Below, one piece after another: positions 1-6,661 of a DNA stretch of 7,747 nt. Below the pieces are notes generated by a model. It was not told where the DNA came from. It worked only from the letters and a program-made list of their open reading frames with translations, and searched no databases. Within the stretch, counting starts at the first letter, position 1. Each line of letters begins with the position of its first letter. The translations under genes were made by a program, and so were the position numbers. The DNA comes from Candidatus Portnoybacteria bacterium CG_4_10_14_0_2_um_filter_44_20 (GTDB lineage Bacteria; Patescibacteriota; Minisyncoccia; Portnoybacterales; GCA-002795985): assembly GCA_002792395.1 (NCBI GenBank), contig PFOG01000103.1, positions 1-7,747 on the forward strand. The letters are read 5' to 3'.

Positions 1-2049
1 GATTCCACGATCCCTCTTGTTGGCCGAATCATCGGCGCCATTCTCATTATCATTCAATGGTTCTTGGGCAAATTAATTTATACCGCCGGCCTGCTTTTGG
101 ACGGCGTCTTGGGCATCAAGAATTTTACCAAAGTTGAAACGGTCCAACACGGCTGGACGGTTGTGCGGGATCTCTGCAATATGCTCTTTGCCCTGATTCT
201 TTTGATCATCGCCTTTGCCACCATTCTGCATCTTGAAACCTACGGTATGAAACAACTCCTCTGGAAGCTGGTCGTCGCCGCCATTCTGATTAATTTCAGC
301 TTTACTCTGGCTGGCGTGATTATTGATTTTTCCCAAGTGCTGACTGTCTTTTTTGTTGAAAATTCAAAAAACGCTGCTACTGGCGGCCAGGTATCAGCCA
401 CACTCGTTCTTGGCGGCCTCGGTTTTGATAAACTCTTCGGCTTTGATCAGGGTTTTTGGGCAGCTCTGTCGAATGCAGGGATAACTACTTGGGCTGGCCC
501 AACCATCGGAACATTGATTGAGCTGCTATTGATTATAATTCTTTTAGCCGTTGCTTTGTTCGCAGTCTTAGCATTAGCCATTCTTTTCCTTATCAGAATT
601 ATAGTTCTCTGGGTTATTCTGATTTTCGCGCCCCTGGCTTGGCTCTGCATGGTCTTGCCGGCTACCCAATCCATTTGGAACAAATGGTGGGACTATCTCC
701 TCAAATATTCATTTTTCGCCCCCGTCGCTACTTTCCTTCTTTATCTTGCTATTTTACTCATCCAGAAAGGAGAGATAGGAGGCATGGGAACTAATACAGC
801 GGGTGTCCAAAAGCAATATATAAGCTCATTTCTCAACAACCCAATGAATTTTATGCAATACATCATGGTCATCGGCCTGCTTGTAGTCAGCGTTCTGGTC
901 GCGCGGAGTATGGGAATTATGGGTGCCAGCGCCGTTATCAGTATGGGCAAAGGCGCGAAGAGTCTGGCCTTGGGCGCGATTGGGGGCGGAACGGCGGCAG
1001 GCGCGGCTTGGGGCTGGAGCAGATATAAAGTCGCAACCGCGCCGGCGGCTGAACGAACTGGCCAGCGCATGGCTCTAACTGCGGATAAGTGGCGACAAAA
1101 TCGACTCTTAAAATACACGGGCGCCGCTTGGGTCGCTGGCCAAGCGTCAAGAATTCCTCTCGCCTACGCAACGACCGGCCGCCAGGAAATCGAAAAAGAC
1201 AAGAAAATCTACGGCACGCGAACTACCGATAATCTTGACGCGCTTTTACCTTCTCTTAATCCGGCCGGTAAAGCGGCCGTGATGGAAATTATTGCCGAAC
1301 GAGGCAAAAGCGAGTTGCTAGAGAAACACCGAAAACATTTTCCGCTCGTTTCCCGCCGAGGCATCAATAAGGAAACTATTCTGACGGCGAATCCAGACTG
1401 GGCGAAAGACATTGGCGAAAAAGCAGATGACTACACCAAAAAAGCCATGCAGAAAGGCTTGCTCAACCAAATGTCTGTCAAGACTCTTGAAAACCCAGAA
1501 GTGGCGGACAGCTTCAGACGAATGGCCGTTTCAGAACTCGCTTTTGCCAATAGTGTTAATAACCTGCCCGACCACCTTAAGCAGGCAATGCAGAGCGGAT
1601 TAAATTCCAAAATAGAAAGCTCCGGCGAAAGAGACGACTTTACCAATAAAGACAATCTCGCCCGTCGAAACTCCTACGCTCAAATCACCGGTGATCTTGC
1701 TTCGGCCTTCAAAGACAGTATCGGCGTGATAAATCACGCGGCTGTTTCGCAACACATTAAGACCATGACAACGCAACAAGTCGCCCAAATGAAAACAACC
1801 GATAAAGACAGTCACGCCCTTTTCGCCCAACACTTAACTAAGATCCAAGCCGCCAATATCGCGAGAAGCGGAATAGTTCCTCCTCAAATTATGGCCAACA
1901 TCAGCCAGCTCGTGCCGGCGGGCGAGGTTAAAGATTATATAGAAAAATCAGAAGCTTGGGGTGCGCACAACTTAACACCCAACAAAGCCCCGAAACAAAT
2001 ATCATCTCCGCCTCACTTGGCAGGATACACGAAGGAAACAAAATTCTAA
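1..2049 (+). CDS. VirB6/TrbL-like polytopic membrane protein of a type IV secretion-like system (5' partial)
   Basis: The reading frame is open from base 1 to the TAA at 2047-2049, giving 682 residues with no start codon in the window that looks real. A TTG at 64 lies inside the first hydrophobic helix and is not a credible start. Hydrophobic segments lie near residues 4-26, 58-78, 86-119 (one or two helices), 172-220 (probably two), 234-254 and 283-302. The stretch GWTVVRDLCNM (51-61) and the following aliphatic helix, the motif around FAPLAWLCMVLPAT, and the W-rich WNKWWDYLLKYSFFAP segment fit the VirB6/TrbL-like proteins I know from Patescibacteria T4SS loci. Such proteins form the inner-membrane channel. 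After a Gly/Ala-rich patch (about 319-338) follows a polar tail of some 350 residues with no domain I recognise, probably cytoplasmic. It is 24 bases upstream of the next gene and likely co-transcribed. The family call is by motif and topology; the transport role is inferred. Confidence 0.75.
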   Translation, partial: DSTIPLVGRIIGAILIIIQWFLGKLIYTAGLLLDGVLGIKNFTKVETVQHGWTVVRDLCNMLFALILLIIAFATILHLETYGMKQLLWKLVVAAILINFSFTLAGVIIDFSQVLTVFFVENSKNAATGGQVSATLVLGGLGFDKLFGFDQGFWAALSNAGITTWAGPTIGTLIELLLIIILLAVALFAVLALAILFLIRIIVLWVILIFAPLAWLCMVLPATQSIWNKWWDYLLKYSFFAPVATFLLYLAILLIQKGEIGGMGTNTAGVQKQYISSFLNNPMNFMQYIMVIGLLVVSVLVARSMGIMGASAVISMGKGAKSLALGAIGGGTAAGAAWGWSRYKVATAPAAERTGQRMALTADKWRQNRLLKYTGAAWVAGQASRIPLAYATTGRQEIEKDKKIYGTRTTDNLDALLPSLNPAGKAAVMEIIAERGKSELLEKHRKHFPLVSRRGINKETILTANPDWAKDIGEKADDYTKKAMQKGLLNQMSVKTLENPEVADSFRRMAVSELAFANSVNNLPDHLKQAMQSGLNSKIESSGERDDFTNKDNLARRNSYAQITGDLASAFKDSIGVINHAAVSQHIKTMTTQQVAQMKTTDKDSHALFAQHLTKIQAANIARSGIVPPQIMANISQLVPAGEVKDYIEKSEAWGAHNLTPNKAPKQISSPPHLAGYTKETKF

Positions 2050-2073
2050 TCAATTAATTTCTACTGACACCCT

Positions 2074-3321
2074 ATGCCTAACGACCCGCAACAAAATAAT
2101 AATCTAACTCCTTTCCAGCGCCTCCCCGACGATATTAAAGACGCGATGAGCTCAATAGAAAACGCGGAAATCAATGGAAAAATCGCGGAAAAATATCAGT
2201 TAGAGGAAGAAAAAATCTCCCTAATGGTTAATGTTATCGCCCGCGTCATCCTAAAGGAAATTTCTCTGATGGATTTTCCCCGCTCCCTGAAAGATGCTCT
2301 TAATATTGACGTTGAAACAACCAAAGCCATGGCCCTAGACATCGCTATTCGCCGGTTTCTTCCGCTGAAAAATCACTTAGGCGACGTTGAAAGCCTAATC
2401 AGGAAATTGGGCGGGGAAGTGCCTAAAGGCAGCCCTCTCGCCCAGCCTGCTATTAAAACACCTTCATCCGCGCTTCCACTTCCTCTCTCTTTTCTGCATA
2501 AAAATTTGCGGGCCGCCCTAAAGGACACCAAGGAGACGGAGGATCAATTAATTACCTCTCAACCTATCAGGATTGAAGGATTTAACGGCCTGGTCAGGCC
2601 GAGTTTAAAAAACTGGCTTTCAGACTATATCCGCCTTGAGGGCGTAGGACCACATTCTCTGCTAGTGCTGACAAGCTATCTTTACAACAGCGTTAATGGG
2701 AAAATTCTCAATCCAAGGGAGAGAAAAACCCTCGGCAAGATTCTTCAGTCTTATGACGAAAATTCATCACTCCCTGTTTTGGAGAAAACCGGACTGGTAG
2801 CCTTGGAAGAGCTTGAGCGAGAAACATCGGCTATTCCGCCATTACCGCCATCTCCCTTACCAGCAAAAACCCCGGCCATCGCTCCGGCCGCCTCAGAACG
2901 ATCAACGCCGCAAATTCCTGAACAGCCTTCTGCGCCAATCGATCGCCTTTTTCGGCAAAACACCGAAGAAAAACCTCCTCGACAACAGCCACCGATACCG
3001 CCTGTTTTTTCGACCAACCCCCCTCAGAAGCAGGACCCGCCAACGCCAGAAAGAATCTATCAGAAACCGCCTTTCTCTCCCGCGCCGACTCCTCTGCCTG
3101 ATCCCTTCCAGAAGCAGTCTGCCGCCTGGCAAACTAAAGAAACCCGCCATCCCTCACCATCGGGACAAGGCGGATACTTAGAACCGATAAACGACCTGGA
3201 GTCTATTAATCCGGCATCCAGAGCGCCTTTGCCTAGAACAGAATCCCGCCCGGGACAGCGTGGCGCGCAACCACATCAAGATAATAATATTATTGATTTG
3301 AAAAATTTCCGGCAATCCTGA
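2074..3321 (+). CDS. Hypothetical protein: helical N-terminal regions and proline-rich C-terminal tail, T4SS-locus associated
   Basis: 415 residues with no signal peptide and no membrane segment. I cannot assign a function. Residues 14-112 look all-helical (LPDDIKDAMSSIE, then an acidic/amphipathic stretch, ending SLIRKLGGEVP). Residues 164-240 form a second conserved-looking block with WLSDYIRLEG, SYLYNSVNGK and LQSYDENSSLPV. Residues 252-400 are strongly enriched in Pro, Gln and Ser and are probably disordered. The extreme C-terminus ends in NIIDLKNFRQS, a short hydrophobic motif after the disordered tail. I recall similar proteins, always uncharacterised, next to VirB6/VirB4-like genes in Parcubacteria genomes. 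The ATG at 2074 is the first good start after the upstream stop, but it has no Shine-Dalgarno sequence. With 24 bases to the upstream gene it probably shares that transcript. The tail could dock a partner through its C-terminal motif, which is speculation. It ends in TGA, so TGA is a stop codon here. Confidence 0.8.
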   Translation: MPNDPQQNNNLTPFQRLPDDIKDAMSSIENAEINGKIAEKYQLEEEKISLMVNVIARVILKEISLMDFPRSLKDALNIDVETTKAMALDIAIRRFLPLKNHLGDVESLIRKLGGEVPKGSPLAQPAIKTPSSALPLPLSFLHKNLRAALKDTKETEDQLITSQPIRIEGFNGLVRPSLKNWLSDYIRLEGVGPHSLLVLTSYLYNSVNGKILNPRERKTLGKILQSYDENSSLPVLEKTGLVALEELERETSAIPPLPPSPLPAKTPAIAPAASERSTPQIPEQPSAPIDRLFRQNTEEKPPRQQPPIPPVFSTNPPQKQDPPTPERIYQKPPFSPAPTPLPDPFQKQSAAWQTKETRHPSPSGQGGYLEPINDLESINPASRAPLPRTESRPGQRGAQPHQDNNIIDLKNFRQS

Positions 3322-3352
3322 AGAATGAATTAGCAGCAAGCTTCTCTCCTAT

Positions 3353-3480
3353 TGTCATTCTGACCCCGCGCTTGATGCGGGGGAAGAATCTCCCCTGCCG
3401 CTAGCAGGAAGCCAAGGGTTTCATAATCTTGCATTGTTGATGAGATCCTTCATCCGCCATCTGGCGGACTCAGGATGACA
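3353..3480. repeat. Palindromic MITE/REP-like element, copy A
   Basis: 128 bases bounded by TGTCATTCTGA (3353-3363) and its near-perfect inverse TCAGGATGACA (3470-3480, one mismatch). Inside these lie the inner boxes GAAGAATCTC (3383-3392) and GAGATCCTTC (3442-3451, one mismatch). Between outer and inner box on each side sits a small independent palindrome: CCCCGC/GCGGGG (3364-3369 with 3377-3382) on the left and CCGCCA/TGGCGG on the right (about 3454-3467). The core holds a further hairpin, CCTGC/GCAGG (3394-3398 with 3404-3408). The same architecture recurs in copy B. No ORF and no clear target-site duplication is visible. As RNA it would fold into a large branched hairpin between the upstream hypothetical gene and the PrgI gene, and could affect transcript stability or read-through. 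Confidence 0.85.
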
Positions 3481-3506
3481 TTAACGGTAAGACTTATCAA
3501 GGCGTC

Positions 3507-3794
3507 ATGCAATTTAACATCCCACAATTTATTGACGTTGAGGATCGCATTGTCGGCCCGCTAACATTTAAACAGCTTCTCTACTTGGGCAGCGCGGGAG
3601 TATTAATATTTTTTATCTGGTATTTCTTTAAACTGTGGGTCTTCGTGATCGTCGGCATACCAATAGGAACCATAGCCATCGCCTTAGCATTTTTAAAAAT
3701 AAACGGGCGGCCGTTTATTGTCTTTCTCTCCTCTTTTTTTAGCTATCTTCGCAAGCCAAAAATGTATGTTTGGAGAAAAGACGACCAAGGTTAA
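3507..3794 (+). CDS. prgI: PrgI family protein (small two-helix membrane component of T4SS-like locus)
   Basis: 95 residues. The N-terminus carries the family signature: the phrase QFNIPQFIDVEDRIVGPLT (residues 2-20) followed by FKQLLYL, as in PrgI-family proteins (named after the Gram-positive conjugation gene). Two membrane helices follow, about 23-41 and 44-63, then a short polar segment (LKINGRPF) and a basic end with KPKMYVWRK. The length is typical of the family. PrgI proteins sit beside the VirB4/TraC gene in conjugation loci and are presumed inner-membrane components, comparable in position and topology to VirB3; their exact role is not settled. The ATG at 3507 is chosen because the conserved motif begins immediately after it. 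A weak AAGG lies 4 bases upstream. The gene is bracketed by two related palindromic elements, ending 26 bases before it and starting 47 bases after it. Confidence 0.88.
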   Translation: MQFNIPQFIDVEDRIVGPLTFKQLLYLGSAGVLIFFIWYFFKLWVFVIVGIPIGTIAIALAFLKINGRPFIVFLSSFFSYLRKPKMYVWRKDDQG

Positions 3795-3841
3795 TTCTGA
3801 ACTCATATTAAATTTTCCCAATCCTCAGACTATCCGAAAGC

Positions 3842-3967
3842 TGTCATTCTGAGCCGAAGGCGAAGAATCTAATTCCACGAATTTGGCTAATATTATTGTG
3901 AGCGGGACGCTCACACAAACTACGCTTAATAGATTCTTCACTCCGCTTCGCTCGGTTCAGAATGACA
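3842..3967. repeat. Palindromic MITE/REP-like element, copy B
   Basis: 126 bases bounded by TGTCATTCTGA (3842-3852) and its exact inverse TCAGAATGACA (3957-3967). The inner boxes GAAGAATCT (3862-3870) and AGATTCTTC (3931-3939) are also exact inverses. The arm between boxes carries GCC-GAA-GGC on the left (3853-3861) and a CCG...CGG module on the right (3940-3956). The outer and inner boxes match copy A, while the arm modules and core are different. The core contains a second, self-contained palindrome, TGTGAGCG/CGCTCACA around a GGA loop (3897-3915). Copy B is nearly the same length as copy A (126 against 128 bases). It lies between the PrgI and TraC-like genes and is open in the frame of the latter, which invites a false upstream start. 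Confidence 0.88.
3897..3915. repeat. Short perfect palindrome nested in element B
   Basis: An 8-bp perfect stem (TGTGAGCG, 3897-3904; CGCTCACA, 3908-3915) closes on a 3-base GGA loop. It sits in the otherwise AT-rich core of element B and has no counterpart in element A, whose core hairpin is CCTGC/GCAGG. It may be a separate short repeat captured inside the larger one. Confidence 0.75.
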
Positions 3968-4020
3968 AAAAAGGAGTTTTCGGGGTCCGAAAAATACGAC
4001 ATAAATTATCCTTATTCACC

Positions 4021-4650
4021 ATGCCGACTAATATTTCGAGCATCCAAGAAAAAATCGAGATTGACGACATCAGAGATGGTGTTATTTTCCTGAAGGACGG
4101 GGGAATAAGAGCTGTTTTGATGACTTCTTCTGTCAATTTCGCCCTAAAATCAGTCGAGGAACAGGATGCGCTTATCTATCACTTTCGAGAATTCTTGAAC
4201 TCTTTAGATTTTCCGATCCAAATCCTAATCGTTTCCCGAAAATTTAATATTTCCGGCTATCTGGAAATATTGGAACAAAAACAAAAAGAGCAAGAAAATG
4301 AACTCATGAGAATCCAGGCCTCGGAATATATCGATTTTATCAGGGGTCTAACGGAATTGGCTAACATTGTTACCGAATCTTTTTATATCGTGATTCCTTT
4401 CGCCCAAGTTGAAGCTAAACAGCTGACGCCACTGGAAAAAATAACCATCGCTACTGGCTTTAAAAGGTCTTCGACCAGCGACCGAAAGAAAACATTCGAG
4501 GAGCTAAAAACCCAACTCTGGCAAAGAATTAATTATGTCTTGTCGGGACTGGAAGGATTCGGCCTCCGGGCCACAGTCCTCAACAACGAAGAATTAATAG
4601 AACTTTTCTATCACCTCTATAATCCCGAGGCTAAAAAAGGGCGCCTATAA
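4021..4650 (+). CDS. TraC-like protein (stand-alone equivalent of the VirB4/TraC N-terminal domain)
   Basis: 209 residues from the ATG at 4021. It has no membrane segment and no Walker motif. The N-terminus IEIDDIRDGVIFLKDGGIRAVLMTSSVNFALKS (residues 12-44, beta-rich) is followed by a helix with SLDFPIQILIVSRK (61-74), a charged probably coiled-coil stretch (78-100), and FYIVIPFAQ (121-129). This is the layout of the N-terminal domain of VirB4/TraC ATPases, and similar stand-alone proteins precede VirB4 in Patescibacteria loci. It probably pairs with the ATPase encoded 77 bases downstream, which is inference. The frame stays open upstream to a TTG at 3883, but those 46 codons come from palindromic element B and its downstream spacer and include the repeat-derived peptide FFTPLRSVQND. 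The family-like sequence begins only after 4021, so I use that start. No Shine-Dalgarno sequence precedes it. Confidence 0.82.
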   Translation: MPTNISSIQEKIEIDDIRDGVIFLKDGGIRAVLMTSSVNFALKSVEEQDALIYHFREFLNSLDFPIQILIVSRKFNISGYLEILEQKQKEQENELMRIQASEYIDFIRGLTELANIVTESFYIVIPFAQVEAKQLTPLEKITIATGFKRSSTSDRKKTFEELKTQLWQRINYVLSGLEGFGLRATVLNNEELIELFYHLYNPEAKKGRL

Positions 4651-4727
4651 ACACAGCTGAGATCGCGCCCCAAGCGAATAATAATTATCCCCTCATGGCC
4701 GCTCAATCGCGGAGATAACATTGATTT

Positions 4728-6518
4728 ATGGCATCGCTGTTCAACACTCAAAACAACAATCAACAAACAGAGGTCATTCCGACGGTGGCAAGAAACGTTC
4801 GCAACCTGATCGCTCCGGCCGGTATCGAGATCGCCTCCAACTACGTCCAGATCGGCGAAGAATATGCCCGGACGCTGTTTGTTTTTACCTATCCACGCTA
4901 CTTAAGCACCAATTGGTTCTCTCCCGTCATCACTCTCGACAAAGAGATGAATATTTCTATTTTCGTCCACCCGGCGGAGACAAGTATTATCCTAAAAAAC
5001 TTGAGAAAAAAAGTGGCCCAGATCCAGTCGCAAATCACCATCCAGCAGGAACAAGGCAAGGTGCGTGATCCGGTGCTAGAAACAGCCCTAACAGACATTG
5101 AGGCCTTGCGCGACTCGCTAATGCAAGGCACGGAAAAGTTTTTCCAGGTTGGCCTCTACATCACCTTTTTCTCTAAAACAGCCAAGGGCCTGGATGAAAT
5201 TGAAAACGAAATCAGGGCCATACTGGAAGCAAAAATGGTTTACGCAAAGCCGGCTACTTTCCAGCAAGAAGAAGGATTTTTCTCTTCCTTACCGCTAGAG
5301 CAAGATAAGCTTTTAATACACCAGCCGATGAATACCGCTCCGTTGGCTTCTTTCTTTCCGTTCGTATCCATGGACCTGACCGACAACAAAGGCGTTCTTT
5401 ACGGCATTAACCGGCATAATAATTCCCTGATTCTCTTCGACCGATTCGCGATGGAAAACGCCAATATGGTTATTTTTGCCAAAGCTGGCGCTGGCAAAAG
5501 TTATTTCGTCAAATTAGAAGTCTTGCGGTCGCTGATGATAGACACAGAAGTCATTATTATTGACCCGGAAAAAGAATACCAACACTTGACCGAAGCGATG
5601 GGCGGAGTATTTGTTAATATTTCTCTTTCCTCGCCAAACCATTTGAATCCTTTTGACCTGTCAATCGGGCGAAGTGACGAAAGCCCGGACGACATTTTAA
5701 GAAACAATATCATCAGTCTGGTCGGTTTGTTGCGCATCATGCTAGGCGGCCTAACACCGGAAGAAGACGCTCTTATTGATCGCGCCCTTCGAGAAACCTA
5801 TGCCCTTCATGACATTAGCCCGGAATCAGATTTTTCAAAAGCAACGCCACCCCTGATGGCGGATTTACAGGCCGTTCTGGAAAACATGGAGGGTGGACGA
5901 GAATTAGCCGTCAGGTTAGAGAAATTCACCAAAGGGACATACTCCGGCTTCTTTAATAAACCAACTAACGTATCTCTTAATAATAAATTAGTAGTTTTTT
6001 CGATCCGCGACATGGAAGACTCTTTGCGCCCGATGGCGATGTATATTATTCTCCATTATATTTGGAATATCATTCGCTCAGAAGTTAAAAAAAGAGTTTT
6101 AGTAGTCGATGAAGGATGGTGGATAATGCAGCATCCGGAAGGCGCCTCATTTCTTTTTGGCATCGCTAAACGTTGCCGCAAATATTATATGGGACTAACA
6201 ACCATCACCCAAGATATTACCGACTTCATGGGATCGCCGTATGGAAAACCGATCGTGACCAACTCTTCTCTTCAGCTGCTTCTAAGACAATCGCCAGCCA
6301 CTATTGATATAATGAAAACAACCTTTAATCTAACTGAACAGGAAAAATTTCTTCTGATGGAATGCAATGTCGGAGAAGGAATCTTTTTTGCCGGACTAAA
6401 ACATGTGGCGATCAAAGTAGTCGCCTCCTATACGGAAGACCAAATAATTACCACTGACCCAAGACAAATAATCGAGATGGAACGAGTAAAAAAGGAGTCT
6501 GCCGAGAACAATCTCTGA
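4728..6518 (+). CDS. virB4: VirB4/TraC-family ATPase of a type IV secretion-like system
   Basis: 596 residues of a cytoplasmic or membrane-associated ATPase that powers T4SS assembly and transport. The N-terminal part (about 25-200) holds YARTLFVFTYPRYL and a helical region with KVRDPVLETAL, typical of VirB4 proteins of this type. The RecA-like motor follows. NRHNNSLILFDRF (228-240) leads to Walker A AKAGAGKS (251-258, Lys257), then VIIIDPEKEY (275-284), HLNPFDL (305-311), Walker B RVLVVDEGW (456-464, Asp461 and Glu462), TTITQDITDF (491-500) and NSSLQLLLRQ (512-521). All catalytic landmarks are present, and the protein looks intact. The first Walker A position is Ala rather than Gly, which I believe is usual in this subgroup. 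The ATG at 4728 is the first start after the in-frame TGA at 4722. A GGAG at 4711 is 13 bases away, too far for a normal ribosome-binding site. Part of the VirB4 N-terminal domain is apparently supplied by the preceding gene. Confidence 0.93.
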   Translation: MASLFNTQNNNQQTEVIPTVARNVRNLIAPAGIEIASNYVQIGEEYARTLFVFTYPRYLSTNWFSPVITLDKEMNISIFVHPAETSIILKNLRKKVAQIQSQITIQQEQGKVRDPVLETALTDIEALRDSLMQGTEKFFQVGLYITFFSKTAKGLDEIENEIRAILEAKMVYAKPATFQQEEGFFSSLPLEQDKLLIHQPMNTAPLASFFPFVSMDLTDNKGVLYGINRHNNSLILFDRFAMENANMVIFAKAGAGKSYFVKLEVLRSLMIDTEVIIIDPEKEYQHLTEAMGGVFVNISLSSPNHLNPFDLSIGRSDESPDDILRNNIISLVGLLRIMLGGLTPEEDALIDRALRETYALHDISPESDFSKATPPLMADLQAVLENMEGGRELAVRLEKFTKGTYSGFFNKPTNVSLNNKLVVFSIRDMEDSLRPMAMYIILHYIWNIIRSEVKKRVLVVDEGWWIMQHPEGASFLFGIAKRCRKYYMGLTTITQDITDFMGSPYGKPIVTNSSLQLLLRQSPATIDIMKTTFNLTEQEKFLLMECNVGEGIFFAGLKHVAIKVVASYTEDQIITTDPRQIIEMERVKKESAENNL

Positions 6519-6603
6519 CCGCCGCGCTTAAAGCAAATTGCAAATTAAAAACCTGCCGAATAACCCTCTAGACCCCTAATTAAAATGTGGGTAGCGCAGG
6601 AAA

Positions 6604-6631
6604 TAGACAATATCTCGAAAAATAATTTAAT
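6604..6631 (+). promoter_or_regulatory. Candidate sigma70-type promoter upstream of the secreted-protein gene
   Basis: TAGACA (6604-6609) and TTTAAT (6626-6631) each match five of six consensus bases and are separated by 16 bases. They lie 31 bases before the ATG at 6662, in the 143-base gap after virB4. Such matches occur by chance in AT-rich DNA, so this is only a candidate. If real, it would let the secreted and pilin-like genes be expressed separately from the upstream cluster. Confidence 0.3.
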
Positions 6632-6661
6632 GCCTGCTTAATAAATAGAAACACAAACAAC

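Noticed and set aside
64..66. TTG as the start of the first gene
   Set aside because: The frame is open to base 1 and the upstream codons encode a membrane helix that runs across this position, so the gene is cut by the window edge.
2813..3181. 122-codon + strand ORF overlapping the hypothetical gene at 2074-3321
   Set aside because: It lies in the proline-rich C-rich coding region of another frame, is Arg/Leu/Pro-rich without any family signature, and starts with TTG. It is a shadow.
3353..3967. CRISPR or autonomous insertion sequence
   Set aside because: There are only two copies, no regular spacers, no transposase ORF and no clear target-site duplications.
3967..3976. AAAAAAGGAG resembling a Shine-Dalgarno sequence after element B
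   Set aside because: No ATG, GTG or TTG follows at a usable distance, and the supported start at 4021 is 44 bases away; probably chance.
4639..4670. GGGCGC/GCGCCC inverted repeat across the end of the TraC-like gene as a terminator
   Set aside because: Only 6 bp with a 20-base loop and no T-run after it; too weak to call.
4721..5068. 115-codon + strand ORF starting with TTG just before virB4
   Set aside because: It overlaps the start of virB4, whose own frame carries clear family motifs; the alternative frame is low-complexity and has no homologous features.
6585..6644. 19-codon ORF in the gap after virB4
   Set aside because: Too short, no ribosome-binding site, no recognisable sequence, and it overlaps the promoter candidate.
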